Shown here: in pieces, positions 1-8,080 of the stretch
How the letters are laid out: each line of letters begins with the position of its first letter
Position numbering within the stretch: the stretch's first letter is position 1
Made by a program: the position numbers and the translations under genes
Source of the DNA: JAXIHJ01 sp034189755
Lineage (GTDB): Bacteria; Planctomycetota; Phycisphaerae; SM23-33
Assembly: GCA_034189755.1 (NCBI GenBank)
Contig: JAXIHJ010000019.1
Span: 1-15,188 of the forward strand
Length of the DNA stretch: 15,188 nt
Direction of reading: 5' to 3'
The notes under the pieces: generated by a model
Told to the model about the DNA's origin: nothing
Database searches by the model: none
The model's input: the letters and a program-made list of their open reading frames with translations, nothing else

Positions 1-2360
1 GCGATGAAATCTTCACGCACCGCCTTATCGTCGGGCAGTTTGCCTTCTAGCAGCGTGTCATCTTCCAACGGAATAATCGCCTGGGCGCCCGATGAAAACT
101 CGATGCCCCAGATGTCGCGCCCCTGGACGGCCAGAGAGCCTATTCCCATCGCCATGAAGATTATCGTCAGACCCCAGAAAAAGTGCCGCTTGGACATCCA
201 GTTGATCTTCGGTATGCCGACGAGCTTCAACATAAAGACCGACTTTTTCAGCAGGCGCATCTCCAGCAGGAGTTGGAAAATCCACCGCGTGACCACCAGC
301 GAGGTGAACATACTGAACGCCACGCCCAGGCCAAGCGTGATTGCAAAGCCTCGGACCTCTTCGGTGCCGACCCAGCCGAGAATCAAACAGACCAGCATCG
401 TGGTTATGTTCGCGTCGACGATCGCGCTGAACGCGCGTTCGTAGGCGTTTTTCAGGGCCATGCGAATCGAGATGCCCTTGGCCTGCTCTTCGCGCAGTCG
501 TTCGAAGATAAGCACATTGGCATCCACGGCCATGCCGATGGTCAGTATGAGGCCGGCGATACCCGGCAGCGTGAAGACCGCGTTCAGCAGGCTCATAGTG
601 CCCAGCACAAAAATCATGTTCAGCAGCAGCGCCACGTCGGCGATCAGGCCGGCCTTCTGGTAGTAAATCAGCATGAACACAGCAACAGCAATCAGGCCCC
701 ATACCGCCGCACGGATGCCCAGTTCCTTGTTGACCGCGCCGATCGCCGGGCCGAACGTGTTCACGGCCACCGGCTTGGGGTTCAGCTTGGCCGGGAGAGA
801 ACCGGCGTCCAGAATACGGACCAGCTCGTTGACCTCCTCCGGCGTAAATGTTCCGGTGATAGTGCCCCGCTTGGAAATTGCCGTCCGGATGACGGGCGCC
901 GAGTAGACCTCGTCGTCCAGCAGCACGGCCAAAACGTGTCCTTTATGCGCAGTGGTGAGGTTGTGGAATCGCTTCGCGCCGGCCTCGTCGAAATCGAACC
1001 CGACTGCCGGGCGCATCCGCTCGTCCCGGGTGGGCTGCGCCCGCGCCAGGGACCATCCGCCGAGGCCTGTCTCGCGGAGCATGGTGAAACCGGGCTGGTT
1101 GTACAGCAGCACGTATTGCTTGCCGGCGTAATCGGCCGTCACCAGGCTGCCGTAGCCCTCGCGCTCACCGTGGATGGGGAACCACAACAGCCGCTCATTG
1201 CGCCTGCGCAGGCCTTCCGGGCCTTCCTCCAACAGGTTCTTGACGTACCGGTCGCGCTCGGAAGCCGTAAGCTTAAAGTCCGGGGCGTCGCTTTCGGGCG
1301 AATACGGCGCGATGCGATATTCCAGCACGCCCGCCTTGGCAATCAGGCGTTCCAGGTCGGCAGGGTCATCCAGCTCCTGGCGGGTCCTGGCCCAGTCCTT
1401 GTACGCGGCTACGACCTGGTCGATATCGCCGCGCCGCGCCGAATACCGGCTGCGCAGCTTCTCTATAGCCGAGGTGAAAAGCTCCATCCGACGGGCCACT
1501 TCCTTCCGGTTGTCGATGGCGTCGGCCTCCTGCCTGGAAACGTAGTTTTCCAGTATCCTCTGGAGCCTTTGGGCGCTTACGTTGCCGTCGCGCACCGCAC
1601 GGAGATGCTTTTCATAGTCCACCGTCAGGTCATCCAGCTTCGCCTGCGCCTTTTCCAGGGTTTGCTGAAGCGATTCGGTTTTCTTGCCGGCAAGCTGGGC
1701 GGCGTTCAATTTTTCCTCAGCCTGGCGGACGTCGCGGCGGGCCTGGTTCATGGCGTCACTGGCGGCGGCAAGTACGGCGAGGCGCTGGGCGGATGAATCG
1801 TCGGCGGCGAGTTTGGCAATTTCGTCGGACCGCTGTTGGCCGGTGGCCTGGATTACGCGTCGGATCTGACTTTGCCGAACATTGCCGGCCTCCAGCCGCT
1901 CCAGGGCGAGCTGGTATGCGTTCTTGGCATCTTGAGACTCCTGGCTGCCGGCGGGCATGCGGACCTCGATGCGGTTGCCCAGCGGCCTCCACTCCAGACT
2001 GCGCAAGCCTTGCGGGTCCACACGGTTCTTCAGCGTTGCGATCATCCGCCTGGCCAGGTCGGATACCTCGACACTGTCCTGCTCGTATCGACGCAGGTCG
2101 GCCTTGATGCGCAAAATGTGGTCTTGAAGCTGTTTTTTCTCTTGTTTGTCGGTTGCGGCCTGGAGTGCCTTTTCCAGTTCGGCCTGGTCGGCCTGGAGGC
2201 GCTTGATCTCCGCATGGTGAGTGCGTATCTCGAAGATCAAACTGTGTCCGCCTCGCAGGTCGATGCCCTGGCGAAGACCTCGGCTCCAGAGCGACCATAG
2301 GCAAAACACGACGAGCAAGGCGACAACAGCAAACTTCAACGGTAGATTCTTCGCATTCAT
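1..2360 (-). CDS. secD: Protein translocase SecDF fusion, partial (C-terminus beyond window start)
   Basis: Inner-membrane subunit that uses the proton gradient to pull secreted proteins through SecYEG. The frame is open from ATG 2360 to the window edge (786 codons). Residues 7-24 form the first membrane helix, followed by the SecD signature GIDLRGG at 32-38. The LIAKAGVLEYRI block at 339-350 matches the usual SecD P1 domain. The core membrane half follows, with the motif GMAVDANVLIFERLREE and its transport Asp at 613. After the last SecD helix the chain runs straight into a SecF start: membrane helix near 722-742, then GIEFSSG at 752-758. No stop separates the halves, so this is a SecDF fusion. 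Residues about 139-335 are a long charged, helix-forming insertion absent from standard SecD. A GAGG ribosome site lies just upstream, 32 bases after purH, so the two are probably co-transcribed. Identity is near certain; most of the SecF half is outside the window. Confidence 0.95.
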   Translation of the reverse strand, partial: MNAKNLPLKFAVVALLVVFCLWSLWSRGLRQGIDLRGGHSLIFEIRTHHAEIKRLQADQAELEKALQAATDKQEKKQLQDHILRIKADLRRYEQDSVEVSDLARRMIATLKNRVDPQGLRSLEWRPLGNRIEVRMPAGSQESQDAKNAYQLALERLEAGNVRQSQIRRVIQATGQQRSDEIAKLAADDSSAQRLAVLAAASDAMNQARRDVRQAEEKLNAAQLAGKKTESLQQTLEKAQAKLDDLTVDYEKHLRAVRDGNVSAQRLQRILENYVSRQEADAIDNRKEVARRMELFTSAIEKLRSRYSARRGDIDQVVAAYKDWARTRQELDDPADLERLIAKAGVLEYRIAPYSPESDAPDFKLTASERDRYVKNLLEEGPEGLRRRNERLLWFPIHGEREGYGSLVTADYAGKQYVLLYNQPGFTMLRETGLGGWSLARAQPTRDERMRPAVGFDFDEAGAKRFHNLTTAHKGHVLAVLLDDEVYSAPVIRTAISKRGTITGTFTPEEVNELVRILDAGSLPAKLNPKPVAVNTFGPAIGAVNKELGIRAAVWGLIAVAVFMLIYYQKAGLIADVALLLNMIFVLGTMSLLNAVFTLPGIAGLILTIGMAVDANVLIFERLREEQAKGISIRMALKNAYERAFSAIVDANITTMLVCLILGWVGTEEVRGFAITLGLGVAFSMFTSLVVTRWIFQLLLEMRLLKKSVFMLKLVGIPKINWMSKRHFFWGLTIIFMAMGIGSLAVQGRDIWGIEFSSGAQAIIPLEDDTLLEGKLPDDKAVREDFI

Positions 2361-2392
2361 ATTTGCCTCAGGTCAATGCGTTTACTGGTCGG

Positions 2393-4015
2393 TTAATGGT
2401 TAAAGTGCCTTGCTCCCGTGAAGATCATGGCAAGGTTCAATTCGTCCGCCCTGGCGATGACGTCATCGTCTTTCTTGGCGCCGCCCGGTTCGATGACGGC
2501 CGTGGCGCCTACTTCGACGGCCCAGTCCAGACTGTCGGGAAACGGGAAGAACGCATCTGAGGCCAGCACGCAGCCGGTGGTATCCGCTGCACTGCCGCCG
2601 CCGTACTGCTTGGCGATGATGCCGGCCAGCCGGGCGGAGTTGACCCGGCTCATCTGGCCCGCACCGGCGCCCAGCAGGGCCTGGTCTTTGGCCAGCACGA
2701 TCGCGTTGGACTTGACGTGCTTGCACACCAGCCAGGCAAATCGCATGTCCTGCATCTGGCGCTCGGAGGGTTTTGTCTTGCTGACGACCTTCCAGTCGTC
2801 CGTGTTCAGCCCCAGCAGGTCGCGGTCCTGAATAATCGCACCGCCGACGACGTACTTGAAGAATTTTTCCGTGTTGCGCCTGCCTGTCAACTCACCGACC
2901 GCTAGCAGACGGACGTCTTTGCCCCAGCCCGCGCGGGCCTGGATAATCTCCAGCGCCTCATCGTCGAAGGCCGGCGCGGCGATAATTTCGGCGAAGAAGC
3001 CACCAGCCCCCGCGTCTTTGCCCCATCGCTGATAGGTCTCTGTAATAGCCCTGGCCAGCTCGCTCGTTACGGGTCGATTGACTGCGACGATGCCGCCCAT
3101 GGCCGCGTTGACGTCGCCGAAATAGGCTTTGCGATAGGCCTCGACGAGACAGTCGTCTATAGCGCAGCCGGCCGGGTTGGCATGCTTGATAATCGCCACA
3201 GCCGGGTCGTCGAATTCCTTGACCAGCTCAAGTGCGCCGTTGGCGTCGAAGTAGTTGTTGTAGGAGATGGCCTTGCCGCCCAGCAGTTTCGCACGGGCGA
3301 TGCACGGCTCGGAATCGTCGCTGCCGACGTAGAAGGCGCCCTTTTGGTGTGGGTTCTCGCCATATCGCAGGTCGCAGGCCTTGCGGTAGCTGAAGGTTAG
3401 CCGCTCGGGAAACTTCTCGCCGAGCTGCCCTGCCAGATAGCCTGAAATAACGGTATCGTAGTGCGCGGTCAGCGCGAATGCCTGCCGGGCCAGCTTCTGG
3501 CGAAGCTCAAACGTGGTCGCGGCTTTGTTGTCCCGCATCTGTTGGAGGACCTGCTCATACTGAGAGGCGTCGGTAACGACGGTAACGTATTTATGGTTCT
3601 TCGCCGCCGACCGGACCATGGTAGGCCCGCCGATGTCGATCATCTCCACCGCATCGTCAAGCGTGCAGGAGTCTTTGCTGATAGCCTGCTCGAACGGGTA
3701 CAGCCCCACGCAGACCAGGTCCACCGGCTCGATATCGTACTTGGCCATATCCGCCTGGTGGTCCGCATTGTCGCGGATAGCAAGTATGCCGCCGTGGACC
3801 TTCGGGTGCAGCGTTACTACACGATGGCCCAACATCTCCGGAAAGCCCGTCCACTGCTGAACGTAGCGAACGGCAACGCCGGCGGATTCGATCTTCTTGG
3901 CCGTGCCGCCGGATGAGATAATCTCAACTCCCATCTCCACAAGCGCGGCGGCGAAGGCCTCGATGCCGGTTTTGTCATATACGCTGATCAGTGCGCGACG
4001 AATGGGGTGTTCCAT
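2393..4015 (-). CDS. purH: Bifunctional AICAR formyltransferase / IMP cyclohydrolase PurH
   Basis: Cytoplasmic enzyme for the last two steps of de novo purine synthesis: formylation of AICAR with 10-formyl-THF, then ring closure to IMP. The N-terminal cyclohydrolase (MGS-like) domain is residues 1 to about 200, with SVYDKTG near the start, SSGGTAKKI, and the HPKVHGGIL block. The transformylase domain follows, with RYGENPHQ at 217-224 and the catalytic KHANPAG at 277-283. The protein ends with the usual PGGAKKDDDVI and FTGARHF. At 540 residues it is slightly longer than the common 510-530. ATG 4015 is chosen because AAGGAG lies five bases upstream and the family begins about here; an in-frame start at 4045 would add ten unlikely residues. 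It lies between the propeller lipoprotein gene (75 bases upstream) and secDF (32 bases downstream), so it is probably in one operon with these functionally unrelated genes. Confidence 0.97.
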   Translation of the reverse strand: MEHPIRRALISVYDKTGIEAFAAALVEMGVEIISSGGTAKKIESAGVAVRYVQQWTGFPEMLGHRVVTLHPKVHGGILAIRDNADHQADMAKYDIEPVDLVCVGLYPFEQAISKDSCTLDDAVEMIDIGGPTMVRSAAKNHKYVTVVTDASQYEQVLQQMRDNKAATTFELRQKLARQAFALTAHYDTVISGYLAGQLGEKFPERLTFSYRKACDLRYGENPHQKGAFYVGSDDSEPCIARAKLLGGKAISYNNYFDANGALELVKEFDDPAVAIIKHANPAGCAIDDCLVEAYRKAYFGDVNAAMGGIVAVNRPVTSELARAITETYQRWGKDAGAGGFFAEIIAAPAFDDEALEIIQARAGWGKDVRLLAVGELTGRRNTEKFFKYVVGGAIIQDRDLLGLNTDDWKVVSKTKPSERQMQDMRFAWLVCKHVKSNAIVLAKDQALLGAGAGQMSRVNSARLAGIIAKQYGGGSAADTTGCVLASDAFFPFPDSLDWAVEVGATAVIEPGGAKKDDDVIARADELNLAMIFTGARHFNH

Positions 4016-4090
4016 GGGTGCTCCTTTGACTGTCTTCGATGTCAATGCGAGGTTCCTGATTTCTTAACGCCCCCTTTTGGCTGCCGAAGG

Positions 4091-5317
4091 CTATTCTTCA
4101 TCTTCTTCGGCCATTTTCTCCAATGTCAAATATCCTGCGCTGCGGAGGCGGATACAGACCACCGTGCCGCCTCGCGTGGCGGCGTAGATTGCCTTGGCCC
4201 CCGTGCTGCTTACAAAGCGGTCGTAACCGAGCATGGGTAGTGACATCTCAACCTCTCCAAGCATTTCATCCACTACCAACAGGTTACGCCGCTGGTCCAG
4301 GAGGTAGACGTTTCCATTCATCACGGCCAGAACTTTTCGCGCGGCGGGCATTTTCCATCGCACCCGGCCTGTGGCCAGGTCGATCGCGTAGAACGTGTCG
4401 CGCCTGGCAAACTGGAAGACTGTATTCTCACCCACCTGAACAGGGTCGCGAAGCGGGCCTTGGCAAACTACCGGGTCCCAAAGCAGCCTGCCCGAAATCG
4501 CGTCATAGGCGTAGAGGCGATTGTCCTCGCTGGGCACGAACGCGCCGCGGCGATCGACGCAGAAGGCGGCCGTGATCGGCCCGTCGGTCTTCTGGTTCCA
4601 GAGCAGTGAGCCTTTCCTGCCGGTCTGTGTGGCGTAGAAGGCTCCGTCCGTGCTTCCTACGTACAGGCGGCCGCCAAAGCACTCAAGAGGCGCAGTGAGT
4701 ATATCGCCGGTGGACCGCGTCCATGTAGGGACGGCTTCCTGAAGCAAAAAAGCGTGGTAGGTTCCGTCGGTCGCGCCCACGCAGAAGTTGACACCGTCGC
4801 AGTCGCCGCCCGTGTTGGCGGCAAAATCAAAAACGATCTTTCGCAAGACCTTGCCGTCGGCACGGTCCATCACCAATACATAGCTAAGCGAGTTTATCAC
4901 TACGACATTGAATGACTTGGACCCGGCGATTTTCTCCGGGGCCAGGATCTCTGCAACGCCCGAAACCTTCTCGCTCAGGAACACATCATCGGCGTGCGCC
5001 GGGCGAAAAACCATCCGGCCAGGCTTGGCGACCCGGCGGCTCCACTGAGGCACGCCCCTGGCGGCATCGGTGGCGATAAGACGATTCTGTGTGGTCAGAC
5101 AGTAGAGTTTCTCGTCCAGTTGGTAGAGGCGATCGATTGCCTCGCCGGGCTTGAGATGGACGTCCATGCGCCAGTAGTACTCCAGGTTCGCTTTCGCCAA
5201 CACGTCGGGGTGCACAAGGTCCACCCAGTTATCGGCCGGAGCGGTTCGAGACCCACCACAGCCGGTCAGCAGCGCGCACGTTATTGCCGCCAGACCAATC
5301 TTAACTAAACCGCGCAT
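4091..5317 (-). CDS. PQQ-type beta-propeller lipoprotein (BamB-like fold)
   Basis: Predicted exported lipoprotein of 408 residues. Residues 1-20 form a signal peptide ending in the lipobox LLTGC, so Cys20 should be lipidated. The rest shows repeated PQQ/BamB-type blades: short strands followed by motifs such as LYAYDAISGRLLWD and FYAIDLATGRVRWK, plus GRLYVGSTDGAFYA. The family includes BamB of the outer-membrane assembly complex and many uncharacterised planctomycete propellers. The sequence does not show whether this one binds PQQ or acts with Bam. No dehydrogenase catalytic residues are recognisable, so a scaffold or binding role is more likely than an enzyme. The C-terminus is very acidic (EEDEE). 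ATG 5317 is preceded by GAGGAG at suitable spacing. It sits 70 bases after the 110-residue gene and 75 bases before purH. The fold is fairly sure; the function is unknown. Confidence 0.85.
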   Translation of the reverse strand: MRGLVKIGLAAITCALLTGCGGSRTAPADNWVDLVHPDVLAKANLEYYWRMDVHLKPGEAIDRLYQLDEKLYCLTTQNRLIATDAARGVPQWSRRVAKPGRMVFRPAHADDVFLSEKVSGVAEILAPEKIAGSKSFNVVVINSLSYVLVMDRADGKVLRKIVFDFAANTGGDCDGVNFCVGATDGTYHAFLLQEAVPTWTRSTGDILTAPLECFGGRLYVGSTDGAFYATQTGRKGSLLWNQKTDGPITAAFCVDRRGAFVPSEDNRLYAYDAISGRLLWDPVVCQGPLRDPVQVGENTVFQFARRDTFYAIDLATGRVRWKMPAARKVLAVMNGNVYLLDQRRNLLVVDEMLGEVEMSLPMLGYDRFVSSTGAKAIYAATRGGTVVCIRLRSAGYLTLEKMAEEDEE

Positions 5318-5387
5318 ACGGTTCTCCTCAAGGCCCCAAGTAATCGAATCGCAGCAACCATACGACTCTAAGTCTTGCAGCCGCCGC

Positions 5388-5720
5388 TTACTCGTCCAGT
5401 TCGACGTAGTCGTTCAAATCCGTGCCGCTTTGCTGCTCGAACTGACGCAGCCTCTCTATACGCGCCAAGTCATCCGCGATGCGATGCGCCAGCTTGAAGA
5501 TATAAGGGCCACCTGCCAAGCGGGCCTTCAGATCAGATGCCATCTCGTCCCAATCACCCTCATACAACTCACGTTTGAGCACGACCAGCAACCGTTCTTC
5601 ACCGGTCAGGTTCTGCACGAACCGCCGCACCTGCTCTGTGGGCTTGACCGGGCTGAAGTTCACGTTGTGCACCTCTTGGCTAACCGGCCTGTAGGCATCC
5701 CGGCCTGACGGGAAGCTCAT
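5388..5720 (-). CDS. Small conserved-looking protein of unknown function (110 aa)
   Basis: I do not recognise this family. The 110-residue product has no signal peptide, membrane segment or cysteine. It looks mostly helical from about residue 27 on, with many charged residues, a segment GEERLLVVLKRELYEGDWDE around 40-59, and an acidic C-terminus. Coding is supported by ATG 5720 with a GAAG ribosome-site remnant, by a candidate promoter just upstream, and by its place as first gene of a same-strand run with the lipoprotein 70 bases downstream. The product is probably cytoplasmic and soluble. A role in export or envelope assembly could be guessed from the lipoprotein and secDF neighbours, but nothing in the protein itself shows it. 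Confidence 0.72.
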   Translation of the reverse strand: MSFPSGRDAYRPVSQEVHNVNFSPVKPTEQVRRFVQNLTGEERLLVVLKRELYEGDWDEMASDLKARLAGGPYIFKLAHRIADDLARIERLRQFEQQSGTDLNDYVELDE

Positions 5721-5735
5721 ATCTTCAGGTGCATT

Positions 5736-5764
5736 ACTCTATGGACGGGCCGAAAGAATTGCAA
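5736..5764 (-). promoter_or_regulatory. Candidate sigma70-type promoter for the 110-aa/lipoprotein/purH/secDF operon
   Basis: On the minus strand, TTGCAA (5764-5759) and TAGAGT (5741-5736) are separated by 17 bases. Each matches the consensus at four of six positions. Transcription would start near 5729, about nine bases before ATG 5720, giving a very short leader. It is the only upstream site I see for this gene run. Assigned by eye. Confidence 0.4.
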
Positions 5765-5842
5765 CCGGTTTGTTAGGTTCCCGGCGCAGTGGATGGGTTT
5801 GGCGTGTTTAGGTTGCACCGAATGTGAGGTAAAGGCCTCGGC

Positions 5843-8080
5843 TCAAACGCCGGCTACTGCGCCGGCAGGCATGGCCCGGTGGCGATCGCCGGATTTTTCC
5901 GATCCGAGAACGTTCATTATTTCGTCGCCGAGCCTTGCAGCCACCACCAACATGGCATCGACAACGACCGGGTCGAATTGTGTGCAGGAGGCCTGCTTAA
6001 GCTCCTTCAGTGCCTCAGCTTGGGTCTTGGCGTCGCGGAACGTGCGTGAGGAGGTCATGGCGTCAAAGGCGTCGGCAACAGATATGATCCGAGCGGTCAG
6101 CGGTATAGCCGCCCCGGCGATGCCTTCGGGATACCCTCCGCCGTCATATCGCTCGTGGTGATAGCGGACGGCCGGTATCTCCTGTTCCAAAAATTCCATG
6201 CCTTCCATAATTCGCACGCTGAGTAGCGGGTGCCTCCTCATGATTCTGAGTTGCTCCTCGTTCAGGGCCGTCGGACAGAGCAGCACCGAATCCGGCAGGG
6301 CGATCATTCCGATATCGTGGAGCATCGCCGCCATCTCGATGCGTTTAATCACACGTTGCGACAGCTCCATCTCATGGGCAATCAGGCAGGCGTAATGCGC
6401 GACCTTGCGAGGGTGATCGACCTTGTGGGGATCGCGTTCGGCCAGTACCTCCACCAGTTCCTCAACGACCCGAATGAAGATGTTCTTGAACTGGTTGTCC
6501 AGCCCACCCAGCTTTTTGCTGAGCAAGTTCACCTTGTCGCTTTCCCTGCATTCGCCGAACCGGTCCAGCCCGTCCAGGTCATGTGCCTGCACCACCCGGT
6601 TGCGACCGAGCCTCTTGGCCGCGTAGAGCGCTTCATCCGCCATCGCCATCATGGCGCCGGGTGAGTTGATCTCGCCGGAGTTCAAGTCCGTAACGCCGAT
6701 GGAGAGGGTCACGTTCAGCTTGAGTACGTCGGTGGCTACAACCTGGTGGGCAACTTCTTTTCGGACCCTTTCCGCCACTGCTGCGGCGTCCGAGGCGATG
6801 GTTTCAGGCAGGAGCACGCAGAATTCGTCCCCGCCAACGCGGGCCGGAAGGTCGGCCTTTCGGCAGATCCGCTCCAAGGCCCCGGCTACATCCTTCAGTA
6901 CCTCATCGCCAAGCTGGTGGCCGCCGGTGTCGTTGACGACCTTGAAGAAATCAACATCGATCTCCATCAATGACAGTGGCCGATTATAACGCCGCGCTTG
7001 ATGGTAAAACGCCGTCAGCACCTCATCGAAGTGCCTGCGGTTGGCCAGGTGAGTCAACTGGTCTGTCTTGGACAGCGTCGCCAGCTTGTCAAAGGCGGTC
7101 TCCAACTGCTGGGCCAGTATCAGCGGCTCGCCGTGAAGGTTGCGGCTAAGCTCCTGTGTGGCCGAGTCGCCGGCCTGGACCTGCTGAAGACGCCTCAACA
7201 GCCTAAAGACCGGCCCGACGATCAGGATGTGTATACCCATGATTATCAGCAGTGTCAGTCCGGACGAAAGTGTCAGGACGATCAATACCATTCTTCTGGC
7301 CGTAGCGACCTGGTTGCAGATGTTCGTTACGGACAAAACAATGCGAAGGGATCCCAGCACGTTGCCTGATGTGTCGCGGACCGGCCGCGTTACTATCAGG
7401 CCCTCTGTCGGACTGAGCCACAATGAGCAGGAGGCCGCGTCCGCATCGGTTTTATCATCAGGCAGAGCAATCGGGGGCAGCAGAGCAATGTGTCCGTCAA
7501 TCGCCGAGCCGAGCCAGTTCATAACGCCTTTACCAAGAGAGCGGGCCAGCCAAAGCTCACCAAGCGTCCGGTCCGGATTCGCCTCGTCCGGGATCCGTTG
7601 GCGTGCAAATATTCCCACACCGTCGGGCAGAAGAATCACCCCCCCTTGCACCTGCGGGCGAACCTCATCGCCAAGGGACACGGATTGCATTTCGGACTGT
7701 TTGGCAGGTCGGCCCTTTGTCCATAAGCCCAATACCTGCTGATTTGGCCCCGTCAGCCAGGCCAGTTCTGCACCCGTCTCGGCCAGGGCTTGCGCGGCGA
7801 GATGTTCAAAAGGCTCCGCCGGCGGTTTGTCGGAAAGAAATCGCCGGACCTGGCCGCCTTTGATCCAGACCGAGCCCGCATTACGCAGACTGGCCTCTCT
7901 GTTGTAAAACGCCATTTGGACGACGTGTTCGGCCTTGGCGGCCCGGTCACGAAGGGCGATCCATTTCTGGTTCTCGACGTAAGGCCGGAGAAAAAACACG
8001 TCCAACAGTAATATGCCGCCGGCTGCGACAACCGCCGCAATCAGCAGGACACCAGGCGAGGTGATTCTTAGTGTTTTCAC
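5843..8080 (-). CDS. Membrane sensor with GGDEF and HD-GYP domains (cyclic-di-GMP turnover)
   Basis: A 745-residue inner-membrane signalling protein. A membrane helix at about 9-30 is followed by some 230 residues outside the cytoplasm (CHASE4-like at best), then a second helix at about 262-290 and a short linker. The GGDEF domain makes cyclic-di-GMP and looks active: DVDFFK from Asp375, Asn383, Asp392, and GGDEF at 416-420. An RKAD product-inhibition site lies at 407-410. The HD-GYP domain (about 530-725) breaks cyclic-di-GMP down. It has His588-Asp589, His617, HHE 641-643, GYP 649-651 and Asp670, but the usual HDIGK reads HDIGM (Met592). Both activities in one chain suggest switching by the external signal. 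The start is GTG 8080: an in-frame TAG lies seven codons upstream and no ATG is available. No good ribosome site precedes it; an AGGAGG lies about 32 bases upstream. Downstream of the response regulator on the same strand, 245 bases away. Confidence 0.94.
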   Translation of the reverse strand: MKTLRITSPGVLLIAAVVAAGGILLLDVFFLRPYVENQKWIALRDRAAKAEHVVQMAFYNREASLRNAGSVWIKGGQVRRFLSDKPPAEPFEHLAAQALAETGAELAWLTGPNQQVLGLWTKGRPAKQSEMQSVSLGDEVRPQVQGGVILLPDGVGIFARQRIPDEANPDRTLGELWLARSLGKGVMNWLGSAIDGHIALLPPIALPDDKTDADAASCSLWLSPTEGLIVTRPVRDTSGNVLGSLRIVLSVTNICNQVATARRMVLIVLTLSSGLTLLIIMGIHILIVGPVFRLLRRLQQVQAGDSATQELSRNLHGEPLILAQQLETAFDKLATLSKTDQLTHLANRRHFDEVLTAFYHQARRYNRPLSLMEIDVDFFKVVNDTGGHQLGDEVLKDVAGALERICRKADLPARVGGDEFCVLLPETIASDAAAVAERVRKEVAHQVVATDVLKLNVTLSIGVTDLNSGEINSPGAMMAMADEALYAAKRLGRNRVVQAHDLDGLDRFGECRESDKVNLLSKKLGGLDNQFKNIFIRVVEELVEVLAERDPHKVDHPRKVAHYACLIAHEMELSQRVIKRIEMAAMLHDIGMIALPDSVLLCPTALNEEQLRIMRRHPLLSVRIMEGMEFLEQEIPAVRYHHERYDGGGYPEGIAGAAIPLTARIISVADAFDAMTSSRTFRDAKTQAEALKELKQASCTQFDPVVVDAMLVVAARLGDEIMNVLGSEKSGDRHRAMPAGAVAGV

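Noticed and set aside
183..1796. 537-codon open frame on the plus strand
   Set aside because: It lies antisense to SecD, whose conserved motifs read through the same DNA. Its translation is low-complexity, rich in His, Gln and Arg, and has no motif; a shadow of high-GC codon use.
4027..4046. TTGAC/GTCAA inverted repeat just before the purH ribosome site
   Set aside because: Only five base pairs with a ten-base loop, no resemblance to a known purine regulator or riboswitch; too weak to call.
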